11,588 nucleotides of DNA from the NCBI GenBank assembly GCA_021785375.1, contig JAJYFQ010000011.1:1-11588 (forward strand), read 5' to 3'. Shown piece by piece: positions 1-5,092 of this stretch; position 1 is the first letter of the stretch, and the number at the start of each line of letters is the position of its first letter. The translations under genes were made by a program, and so were the position numbers. This DNA comes from Microcaldota archaeon (GTDB lineage: Archaea > Micrarchaeota > Micrarchaeia > Micrarchaeales > CABMGC01). The notes under the pieces are model-generated. The model searched no databases and was not told where the DNA came from. It saw nothing but the letters and a program-made list of their open reading frames with translations.

Positions 1-366
1 CTTGACCTCTATATGGTGTTCAGTCTTCTGTGCGTGCCGAACCTCCGCCTTCTTTACTTCGGGCTTCGGCTCTGCCTTTCCAACTTCCTTGTGCACTTCA
101 ACTTTCTGTTGCGTGTGCATCTTCTCGTGGAAAACTGGTCCTTCCTTGGCAACCTCTGCGTGTTCGTGTTCTTCTCTTGGTGTCACGGGCTCTGGCGTCT
201 TCTGTTCAACAATGGGTGCCTGCCCCTCCATTGCCTCAGTGGCCTTCAAGGCTTCAGCAACAGGCGCGTCTGCCTCTGCCTGCTCCTCCTTCTTTACCTC
301 CTCTTCCTCCTTCTTCGTGATAGAGCTGATAAAATTAGAGAACTTCTTCTTCAGTCCATCAAACAT
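1..366 (-). CDS. ftsY: Signal recognition particle receptor FtsY, N-terminal part (cut by window edge)
   Basis: The first 122 residues are visible and the frame stays open to base 1. It begins MFDGLKKKFSNFISSI, the short amphipathic opening typical of FtsY. A long low-complexity charged region rich in Glu, Lys, Ala and Pro follows, as in the poorly conserved acidic A domain. The NG GTPase domain, which would prove the call, lies outside the window. FtsY is the membrane-associated GTPase that receives ribosome-nascent chain complexes from SRP54 and passes them to the Sec translocon. The start ATG is 8 nt after the prefoldin alpha stop, so the two are probably cotranscribed, and the pfdA-ftsY pairing is common in archaea. 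The identification rests on the N-terminal motif and this gene order. Another charged membrane-associated protein is possible but less likely. Confidence 0.8.
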   Translation of the reverse strand, partial: MFDGLKKKFSNFISSITKKEEEEVKKEEQAEADAPVAEALKATEAMEGQAPIVEQKTPEPVTPREEHEHAEVAKEGPVFHEKMHTQQKVEVHKEVGKAEPKPEVKKAEVRHAQKTEHHIEVK

Positions 367-374
367 GGAACTAC

Positions 375-806
375 CTACGCCTGCCTAAATGCGGCGAGCT
401 TGTACGAGATGTCGAAGAGCTCCTTCTCTACCTTCTTCCTCTCATCGACCAGCCTGGAGACCGCCGCATCGCCTCCCTTCACTGTGGCCTGGAGAAACTC
501 CTTTGCTTCAGGGAGCGGCTTCTCCACCAGGTAGCCTGCACCCACGTACGTTATCATCTTGTCCAGCTTCCCTATGTTGGCCTCTATGTAAGCGCCTCCA
601 TCCGCGTTCAGCAGTATGGTCTTGTTCTCCATGCTCGATGCCCTGTCTATCATGTCCATGTTCCTCATCACCGCCTCCTTGGCCATGTTGTATGTCGCTA
701 TCTGCTCATTCAGTATGTCGTACCTCTGGGTGTACACGCCCTGGAGGTACTGAAGCTGCGCCACCATCTCCTGCATATCCTGCTGTGATGTTTTGTCGTC
801 TGACAT
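375..806 (-). CDS. pfdA: Prefoldin subunit alpha
   Basis: A protein of 143 residues, the usual size for archaeal prefoldin alpha. It has an N-terminal helical segment with coiled-coil spacing (about 8-55), a central part with 'ENKTILLNADGGAYIEA' (about 60-75) and 'VGAGYLVEK' (about 88-96) that forms the beta-hairpins of the alpha subunit, and a second long helix (about 100-143). Two alpha and four beta subunits form the jellyfish-shaped hexamer that binds unfolded proteins and hands them to the thermosome. A TATA-like CTTTATCT on the minus strand about 25 nt before the ATG fits a leaderless start. ftsY follows 8 nt after the stop. The gene begins a new transcription unit at the left border of the accessory insertion, whereas in many archaea it continues the eIF6/LX operon. 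Confidence 0.92.
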   Translation of the reverse strand: MSDDKTSQQDMQEMVAQLQYLQGVYTQRYDILNEQIATYNMAKEAVMRNMDMIDRASSMENKTILLNADGGAYIEANIGKLDKMITYVGAGYLVEKPLPEAKEFLQATVKGGDAAVSRLVDERKKVEKELFDISYKLAAFRQA

Positions 807-827
807 AATTAGACCGCTTATAGACTA

Positions 828-835
828 AGATAAAG
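828..835 (-). promoter_or_regulatory. TATA box for the pfdA-ftsY unit
   Basis: On the minus strand this reads CTTTATCT, centred about 25 nt before the pfdA ATG. That spacing places the transcription start at or next to the start codon. It lies back-to-back with the plus-strand TATA box at 846-853, so 807-876 is a compact divergent promoter region. Confidence 0.5.
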
Positions 836-845
836 TGTGCAAGAC

Positions 846-853
846 TATATAAA
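846..853 (+). promoter_or_regulatory. TATA box for the 34-residue leader-like gene
   Basis: TATATAAA, a strong archaeal TATA element, is centred 27 nt before the ATG at 877. The spacing predicts a leaderless transcript. This is the main evidence that the tiny gene downstream is expressed. Confidence 0.6.
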
Positions 854-876
854 CATTACAATGCATTGGGGGTACT

Positions 877-981
877 ATGGAAATTCAGGAAACAAGCGAG
901 TACATGGTAGTGTACGGATGGGCAATTCTGGCTATGTCCGCTCTGCTCGGTTCATTCTACGCGCTGCACATCTTTCCGTAA
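877..981 (+). CDS. Mini-protein: stand-alone class III signal peptide / pilin-like helix
   Basis: Encodes 34 residues beginning MEIQETSEYMVVYGWAIL and ending ALHIFP before a TAA stop. Aligned without gaps to the first 34 residues of LamG copy B, 16 positions are identical, including Q4, E8, Y9, the block YGWAIL (13-18), L24, G25, Y28, L30, I32 and F33. It keeps the Q..(S)E motif followed by a hydrophobic helix, but stops where the membrane helix ends in the larger proteins, so it has no external domain. It has its own TATA box. It could be a minimal pilin subunit, a plug or regulator of pilus assembly, or the preserved head of a broken surface-protein gene. DNA similarity to the other heads is low, so this is not a recent fragment of copy A or B. 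The paralogy is clear from the alignment; the function is not known. Confidence 0.6.
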   Translation: MEIQETSEYMVVYGWAILAMSALLGSFYALHIFP

Positions 982-1048
982 CCAGATTCTTACAGATACA
1001 TTACCAGTCTATTGAAATCGCCCCGTTTGCGATACACCGTAGCAAGGA

Positions 1049-1055
1049 TTTTAAA
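1049..1055 (+). promoter_or_regulatory. TATA box for LamG copy A
   Basis: TTTTAAA followed by CCCC, centred 25 nt before the ATG at 1077. Copy B has a matching TTTAAACC at the same distance, which supports both starts and suggests the promoters are related. Confidence 0.6.
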
Positions 1056-1076
1056 CCCCTCTACTGCTATACTACC

Positions 1077-1976
1077 ATGCGACTTCAATCCGCAATGGAG
1101 TACCTGAACCTTTTGGGAAAAGGTTCATCAAAACTGCAGAGCGCAATGGAGTACCTCATGACCTACGGCTGGGCCATTCTCATAATCGCGGTCGTCCTCG
1201 GAGTCTTGTACTACCTCGGAATCTTCAACTCTGCGAACCTCGCCCCGCGACTTCAGCCCGGCTCGTGCCACGTCGCGCGGACAGCTGCCGGGGTGCAGAA
1301 CTTCGGGGTGTGCGCTGGCCTTCCGGAGTTTGTGGGGCAGTTCAACGGCCAGAGCAGCGATGTTGCAATCCCATCATCCGCAAGCCTTAATCTGACAACC
1401 TCGCTGACTATCTCAGCATGGATATACATGAATTCAATAGGCTCAAATCAAAACATCATCCAGAAATGGGTCAATACGTACAACCTTGTAATTAGTCCCA
1501 GCAATCAGCTTCGGCTTGAACTTACACAAACTGGCGGAACACCAATTACTGACCTTTTTTCTACCTCAACCTTACAGGCAGGGCAATGGTATTATGTAGT
1601 CGGAACCTATAACAGCAGTCTATCCTCAAACAACATGAATCTCTATATAAACGGAGTGCTTGTTGGTTCCAAGAACTTAAACCCAACTCTTAACATAGAT
1701 GCCTCACCACTTTATATAGGAACGCAAGGAGGGGGCAACTTCTATTTTGGTGGTGCAATCTCTAACGTTCAAGTCTACAACGCCTCCCTCTCCGCCGCAG
1801 AGGTCAAGGCTCTCTACATGGAAGGCATAGGCGGCGCTCCGATAACCCCGCAGAATGTCGTCGGATGGTGGCCCCTCAACGGCGATGCGAACGACTACTC
1901 CGGAAACAACAACAATGGCCAGTCGACCAACGTTCAGTACACCAACACGTGGCTCAGCACCTACAGCGCTCCGTGA
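1077..1976 (+). CDS. LamG-domain surface protein with pilin-like leader, copy A
   Basis: 299 residues. Residues 1-27 carry the leader motif twice: RLQSAMEYL, a spacer NLLGKGSSK, then LQSAMEYL. A hydrophobic helix (about 28-50) follows, then a juxtamembrane segment with two cysteines (C64, C79) also present in copy B, then a concanavalin-like LamG (Laminin_G_3-type) domain (about 84-250) with 'AWIY', 'QWYYVVGTYN', 'NLYINGVLVG', 'PLYIGT' and 'ISNVQVYNASL'. The tail (260-299) contains 'GWWPLNGDANDYSGNNNNG', normally the opening of a LamG domain. The protein is probably processed by a prepilin-type peptidase, membrane- or pilus-anchored and exposed outside, where LamG domains bind glycans or proteins. 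NxS/T sequons are frequent. I chose the ATG at 1077 because a TATA box lies 25 nt upstream and copy B starts identically; the open frame further upstream is not part of the protein. Confidence 0.82.
   Translation: MRLQSAMEYLNLLGKGSSKLQSAMEYLMTYGWAILIIAVVLGVLYYLGIFNSANLAPRLQPGSCHVARTAAGVQNFGVCAGLPEFVGQFNGQSSDVAIPSSASLNLTTSLTISAWIYMNSIGSNQNIIQKWVNTYNLVISPSNQLRLELTQTGGTPITDLFSTSTLQAGQWYYVVGTYNSSLSSNNMNLYINGVLVGSKNLNPTLNIDASPLYIGTQGGGNFYFGGAISNVQVYNASLSAAEVKALYMEGIGGAPITPQNVVGWWPLNGDANDYSGNNNNGQSTNVQYTNTWLSTYSAP
1105..1127 (+). repeat. Perfect 10-bp inverted repeat inside the duplicated leader of copy A
   Basis: TGAACCTTTT and AAAAGGTTCA flank a GGG loop with no mismatch. It lies in the 27-nt spacer, absent from copy B, between the two SAMEYL-coding segments. 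It is read in frame as part of NLLGKGSS. In mRNA it would form a hairpin about 28 nt after the start codon. Confidence 0.75.
1134..1334 (+). repeat. Direct repeat, constant head segment (copy A)
   Basis: Pairs with 3568-3768 with no gaps over 201 bases. The encoded 67 residues are identical in both copies. The roughly 20 base differences I count by eye are synonymous, almost all at third codon positions. Similarity drops sharply right after the 'PEFV' codons. Confidence 0.85.
1773..1976 (+). repeat. Direct repeat, constant tail segment (copy A)
   Basis: Pairs with 4201-4404, both 204 bases without gaps. It includes an identical run of about 37 bases just after the start (coding YNASLSAAEVKA). 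A third, partial copy of its last part is at 3389-3511. Protein differences are few and conservative. Confidence 0.85.
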
Positions 1977-2070
1977 CGGCACTGGCTCATGCTGTTGCCA
2001 ACACCCACACGACGTATCGGGTGGGCATCCTTGCAGATGCCTTTCCTGGCTGGGGCTTCTAAGATGGCAG

Positions 2071-3249
2071 TCAATACAAGAGTCCGAACAGAAACAAAGG
2101 TACCTTATTATCGGAAAAGCTCGCCCCGTCTACGGCAATGTAGTCTGCCGTGTTAGTCCTTTTATATTCCCCTCCAACCTCCACCGTCTTCCCGTCGACC
2201 TTGAAGTCTGGGGTCTTCTCGCCGCGTTCTGTCTTGAAATAACCCTCCACATCGACGCTGTTTGCAAAGAACTCCTCGCGTAATGCACCGATATCCGTCT
2301 TCCTTCCCACCATCTCATTAAGCGCATATCTGAAGGGTATCCGCATATATATCTTGGGCTCTTTCCTGAACCCCGAACCTACGGGGAATATCTGCTTCAG
2401 CAGTCCGACTTTCTCAAGATCAGAAAGCAGCCTTATTACGGTGGCCTTGCTTATTCCCAAATAAGTCGCAAGTTTTGTATAGCTGCCTTCATACGGACCC
2501 GAAGCGGCGATCTTGTAAAGAAGCTTGTAGATGTCGTTCTCGATCTTCACATCCAATTCCCTTAAGTGTGTCAGATCTACGGTTATTATCTTTTCGAGGG
2601 TATTTGATATTGGTTTTGGGAACTCCTTCTCGATCCCTTCATACAGCACGCCCCCATACCTGTAGTACTCCTGCAGGAATTCCATCCACCTCCTGTTCTT
2701 TACTGCAATGGCCTTCCGCCTTTCTTTATCCAGTAGGTCTTCAAGCCCCACTCTCATTATCGCTGCGCCTCTCTTTATATTAAGATATTCCCTGAATGAA
2801 GCCGGTTTGAGTTCATGCAGTATGGCTCTCCTACTCAGGTCGGCTCCCTTCCTCAATTCCATTGACGAGGAACCGCTGAAATAAAGACTGCACTTATCCT
2901 CATCGTACAACGTCTTTAAGTCGACCGTCCAGTCTTTGCGAGAGTGGACTTCATCTATGAAGATGTTTTCATACCCCCTGGCAATGACGTGGTTGACGAT
3001 GTCGTACAGCGAGTCCTGCAAGAGATACTTGGCATCTGCGGGAATGTAAATCGAATTGCTCCTCTTGCCTGCAAGCTGCAGCAGCATAACTGTCTTTCCT
3101 ATCCCCCTAAGGCCATAAACCCCGTTATAAAACCTGTCCGACGCCTTGTCAACAGAATCGAAAAGGTATCGATGGAACTTGTATGCCTTGGCCCTCTCAA
3201 TGGCTCTCTCGCTGGCAATTACCAGATGCGAGAATATCTCCTCTTCCAT
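2071..3249 (-). CDS. AAA_14 / DUF4143-type ATPase with winged-helix domain
   Basis: 392 residues from the chosen start. Walker A is GLRGIGKT (46-53), Walker B is NIFIDE (95-100), followed by the typical 'SGSSSMEL' sensor region and 'LSRRAILHELKPASFREYL'. A helix-turn-helix region ('YTKLATYLGISKATVIRLLSDLEKVGLL') sits in the second half. The C-terminus has 'TPDFKVDGKTVEVGG', the nuclease-like DUF4143 signature. Such ATPases are frequent in archaeal accessory regions, often as mobile or defence-associated genes of unknown role. An ATG 8 codons further upstream also exists, but the TATA box TTTATATG centred 26 nt before the ATG at 3249 favours this one as a leaderless start. It converges on LamG copy A and lies between LamG-type direct repeats. 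The family is clear, the biological job is not. Confidence 0.85.
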   Translation of the reverse strand: MEEEIFSHLVIASERAIERAKAYKFHRYLFDSVDKASDRFYNGVYGLRGIGKTVMLLQLAGKRSNSIYIPADAKYLLQDSLYDIVNHVIARGYENIFIDEVHSRKDWTVDLKTLYDEDKCSLYFSGSSSMELRKGADLSRRAILHELKPASFREYLNIKRGAAIMRVGLEDLLDKERRKAIAVKNRRWMEFLQEYYRYGGVLYEGIEKEFPKPISNTLEKIITVDLTHLRELDVKIENDIYKLLYKIAASGPYEGSYTKLATYLGISKATVIRLLSDLEKVGLLKQIFPVGSGFRKEPKIYMRIPFRYALNEMVGRKTDIGALREEFFANSVDVEGYFKTERGEKTPDFKVDGKTVEVGGEYKRTNTADYIAVDGASFSDNKVPLFLFGLLY

Positions 3250-3270
3250 AATGCTATTATCCGGTAAACA

Positions 3271-3278
3271 CATATAAA
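3271..3278 (-). promoter_or_regulatory. TATA box for the AAA ATPase
   Basis: TTTATATG on the minus strand, about 26 nt before the ATG at 3249. It also overlaps the alternative ATG at 3273, which argues against that codon being the start. Confidence 0.55.
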
Positions 3279-3283
3279 CATTT

Positions 3284-3301
3284 TGTTCAATAAAATGAAC
3301 A
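3284..3301. promoter_or_regulatory. Interrupted palindrome upstream of the ATPase TATA box (possible operator)
   Basis: TGTTCA-N6-TGAACA lies directly upstream of the ATPase TATA element, where the BRE would be bound by TFB. A further GTTCA half-site is at 3317-3321. A dimeric regulator binding here would block TFB/TBP access. The ATPase itself, with its helix-turn-helix, is a candidate for autoregulation. This is inference from position and symmetry only. Confidence 0.35.
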
Positions 3302-3385
3302 TAATGTATGTACTACGTTCATGTCAATTCTGACAGCCAAATGTCGTGCATGCCATATTTTGAGAACCTACGGCAGCTGGTTGGG

Positions 3386-3511
3386 ATGCAAAATCTTATC
3401 GGCTGGTGGCCCCTCAACGGCGATGCAAACGACTACTCAGGAAACAACAACGGCCAGGCTACGAACGTGCAGTACACGAACACGTGGATCAGCACCTACA
3501 GCGCGCCGTGA
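3386..3511 (+). pseudogene. Stand-alone LamG-protein tail fragment, copy C
   Basis: From 3389 to the TGA at 3511 it matches the last 41 codons of LamG copies A and B, minus one Asn codon: QNLIGWWPLNG, DANDYSGNNN, then GQATNVQYTNTW and STYSAP. The frame is intact and the stop is at the same place. An in-frame ATG sits at 3386 and another at 3308, but the sequence before 3386 has no similarity to the LamG genes. The simplest reading is the 3' remnant of a third LamG gene whose head and core were deleted, perhaps when the ATPase region arrived. The undamaged frame leaves open that a 41-residue peptide is made; the AT-rich CATATTTT at 3352-3359 is a weak promoter candidate. Confidence 0.7.
3389..3511 (+). 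repeat. Direct repeat, partial tail segment (copy C)
   Basis: A third copy of the tail repeat, corresponding to 1851-1976 and 4279-4404 but 3 bases shorter (one Asn codon). The three copies are in the same orientation, so recombination between the first two would excise the ATPase. Confidence 0.8.
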
Positions 3512-3532
3512 CAGGCATGACCAGAAGAAACG

Positions 3533-3540
3533 AATTTAAA
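3533..3540 (+). promoter_or_regulatory. TATA box for LamG copy B
   Basis: AATTTAAA followed by CC, centred about 25 nt before the ATG at 3562. It shares TTTAAACC with the copy A promoter, and the bases just before the ATG (ATACC against ACTACC) are also alike. Confidence 0.6.
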
Positions 3541-3561
3541 CCTTCCAAGTGATTCAATACC

Positions 3562-4404
3562 ATGCGACTTCAATCCGCAATGGAGTACCTGATGACCTAC
3601 GGCTGGGCCATACTGATCATCGCAGTGGTCCTCGGAGTCTTGTACTACCTCGGAATCTTCAACTCTGCGAATCTCGCGCCCCGGCTTCAGCCGGGATCGT
3701 GCCACGTGGCAAGGACAGCTGCCGGAGTGCAGAACTTCGGGGTGTGCGCTGGCCTTCCGGAGTTTGTTGCGAAGTTAAATGGTGTGAACAGTTATGTTAG
3801 TGTGAATACCGCCGCAAGCCTGAATTTAAAGTCTGCGTTCACGTTTGGGGCATGGGCCTTGCCTGTTTATAAGTCTAGCACAAATTTTGAGATATCCGAG
3901 CGGTCTGGATTTGATGCTGTGGGGCTCATAGCTTCTTATTCATCAAGTTATTTCAATTTTGGCGGGTCCCTTTATAATAATGCCAATAGCTATTTCTTTG
4001 AGAGTGCGGAACGACCTTATGGTCAGTGGTATTACGTCACGTATTCGTATAACTCAACCAGCGGAGGGGAGTTATACGTCAATGGCCAATCCGTATATCA
4101 CCAGTCAACGACCGGAAACAATAACCTATTTACAACCCTTTTGATAGGGGAGTCTTCCCTTAGCCCAACTTTCTTTAACGGATCACTATCCAACGTCCAG
4201 ATCTACAACGCCTCCCTCTCCGCCGCAGAGGTCAAGGCCCTCTACATGGAGGGTATCGGAGGCGCACCGATAGTGCCCCAAAACATCGTCGGATGGTGGC
4301 CCCTCAACGGCGATGCGAATGACTACTCCGGAAACAACAACAACGGCCAGTCAAACAATGTGCAGTACACCAACACGTGGATAAACAGCTACAGCGCGCC
4401 GTGA
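3562..4404 (+). CDS. LamG-domain surface protein with pilin-like leader, copy B
   Basis: 280 residues. It begins with a single leader motif (RLQSAMEYLMTYGW), then a hydrophobic helix to about residue 33, and the same cysteine pair as copy A (C47, C62). The LamG domain (about 67-230) has 'LNGVNSYVSV', 'AASLNL', 'GQWYYVTYSYN', 'GELYVNGQSVY', 'TLLIGE' and 'LSNVQIYNASL'. The tail (241-280) again carries 'GWWPLNGDANDYSGNNNNG'. The head and tail are nearly the same as copy A, but the core (about residues 70-213) is strongly diverged and visibly richer in A and T, with codons such as TTA, TTT, AAT and AGT. It probably is a membrane- or pilus-anchored adhesin, glycan-binding or structural. Its stop is 9 nt from the convergent eIF6 stop, marking the right border of the insertion. 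Confidence 0.84.
   Translation: MRLQSAMEYLMTYGWAILIIAVVLGVLYYLGIFNSANLAPRLQPGSCHVARTAAGVQNFGVCAGLPEFVAKLNGVNSYVSVNTAASLNLKSAFTFGAWALPVYKSSTNFEISERSGFDAVGLIASYSSSYFNFGGSLYNNANSYFFESAERPYGQWYYVTYSYNSTSGGELYVNGQSVYHQSTTGNNNLFTTLLIGESSLSPTFFNGSLSNVQIYNASLSAAEVKALYMEGIGGAPIVPQNIVGWWPLNGDANDYSGNNNNGQSNNVQYTNTWINSYSAP
3568..3768 (+). repeat. Direct repeat, constant head segment (copy B)
   Basis: Partner of 1134-1334. The first 30 bases of the copy B gene (3562-3591) also match the first 30 bases of the copy A gene (1077-1106) exactly. Copy A therefore has both a B-like start and a second, synonymously different version of the same motif. Confidence 0.85.
4201..4404 (+). repeat. Direct repeat, constant tail segment (copy B)
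   Basis: Partner of 1773-1976, and of 3389-3511 over its last part. Its first codons mark the abrupt return from the AT-rich variable core to the GC-rich constant sequence. Confidence 0.85.
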
Positions 4405-4413
4405 CGTCCAGAA

Positions 4414-5079
4414 TCAGAGTCCCAGGCCTTCCGCGATCCTCGCCATCTCGAATCCGGTCGTCTCCGATCCTACGAGAAGTCCCCTGGAGTTCGATATCGC
4501 GGAGAGCCTTATGCTGAGCGAACCAAGGTTTGCCGTAGACTGCGAATAACTGCTGATCCGCTTCGCCACCGCCTCTATCTCCTGCTCTGAAGCCCTGTTG
4601 TTGAGCACAATTCCCTTGTTCGTGAGTATGTTGCTCGCACCAACGGTCGGTAGCCCCCCTATGTCGAGTTTCAAGGTCTCAACGCCAAGCGCGTCACCTA
4701 TCCTCTTCTCTTCCTCTCCGCTGTAAGCGGAGTTCACGAGCGCGATCTTGTCGTTTGCGAGTATGTTGTTCCCTAGCGCGTTGAGGTCTGTCCTGAACGC
4801 CTCGACCCTTACGTTCGGAAGAAGGCTCCTCGCGTTCTTCAGCTCAAGATCAGTTGTTATCTCAGGGAGCAGAACCGCGTTGCTATTCGCCACCGCATAC
4901 ACCCCTATCAGGTCAGACCCGTCTATGGAGATCCTTGCGGTGTCGACGCCTAGGAACTCGTTTACCATCTTCTCATTGCCGGCACTCAGGCTGTTTCCTA
5001 TTAGTGAGAATGAGTCAGTGGCGAGCCCGAATGCGCCTATGAACGAGTTGCCCCTTACATCGACCTTTCCTACTCCCAT
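4414..5079 (-). CDS. eif6: Translation initiation factor 6 (aIF6/eIF6)
   Basis: 221 residues, the normal length of the family. It shows the repeated pentein pattern: 'VRGNSFIGAFGLATDSFSLIG' (about 8-28), 'VYAVANSNAVLLP' (about 60-72), 'NALGNNILANDKIALVN' (about 101-117) and 'TVGASNILTNKGIVLNN' (about 145-161). These match the five-fold alpha/beta repeats of eIF6. The protein binds the large ribosomal subunit near L14 and L24e and prevents premature joining with the small subunit. It lies 13 nt after L31e and is the last gene of the S19e operon here. In many archaea LX and prefoldin alpha would follow; here the operon ends at the LamG insertion. Confidence 0.95.
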   Translation of the reverse strand: MGVGKVDVRGNSFIGAFGLATDSFSLIGNSLSAGNEKMVNEFLGVDTARISIDGSDLIGVYAVANSNAVLLPEITTDLELKNARSLLPNVRVEAFRTDLNALGNNILANDKIALVNSAYSGEEEKRIGDALGVETLKLDIGGLPTVGASNILTNKGIVLNNRASEQEIEAVAKRISSYSQSTANLGSLSIRLSAISNSRGLLVGSETTGFEMARIAEGLGL

Positions 5080-5092
5080 TGCCTTCCCGGAT

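Noticed and set aside
2..534. Long plus-strand open frames at the left edge
   Set aside because: They are antisense to the biased Glu/Lys codons of FtsY and to prefoldin alpha; their Ser/Cys/Leu-rich proteins look like nothing real.
837..1076. An 80-residue in-frame extension upstream of LamG copy A
   Set aside because: It overlaps the mini-leader gene in another frame, has no leader-like or domain features, and the ATG at 1077 has its own TATA box and matches the start of copy B.
1105..1127. Hairpin as a transcription terminator
   Set aside because: It lies inside a coding region, in frame, shortly after the start codon, with no T-run after it.
3250..3273. Upstream ATG at 3273 as the ATPase start
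   Set aside because: The codon overlaps the TATA box, so a transcript from that promoter could not include it.
1077..4404. Diversity-generating retroelement
   Set aside because: There is no reverse transcriptase, and the core differences are not limited to adenine positions in a short variable repeat.
807..4413. Classic insertion sequence or transposon
   Set aside because: No transposase or integrase is seen, and I found no terminal inverted repeats or target duplication at the borders.
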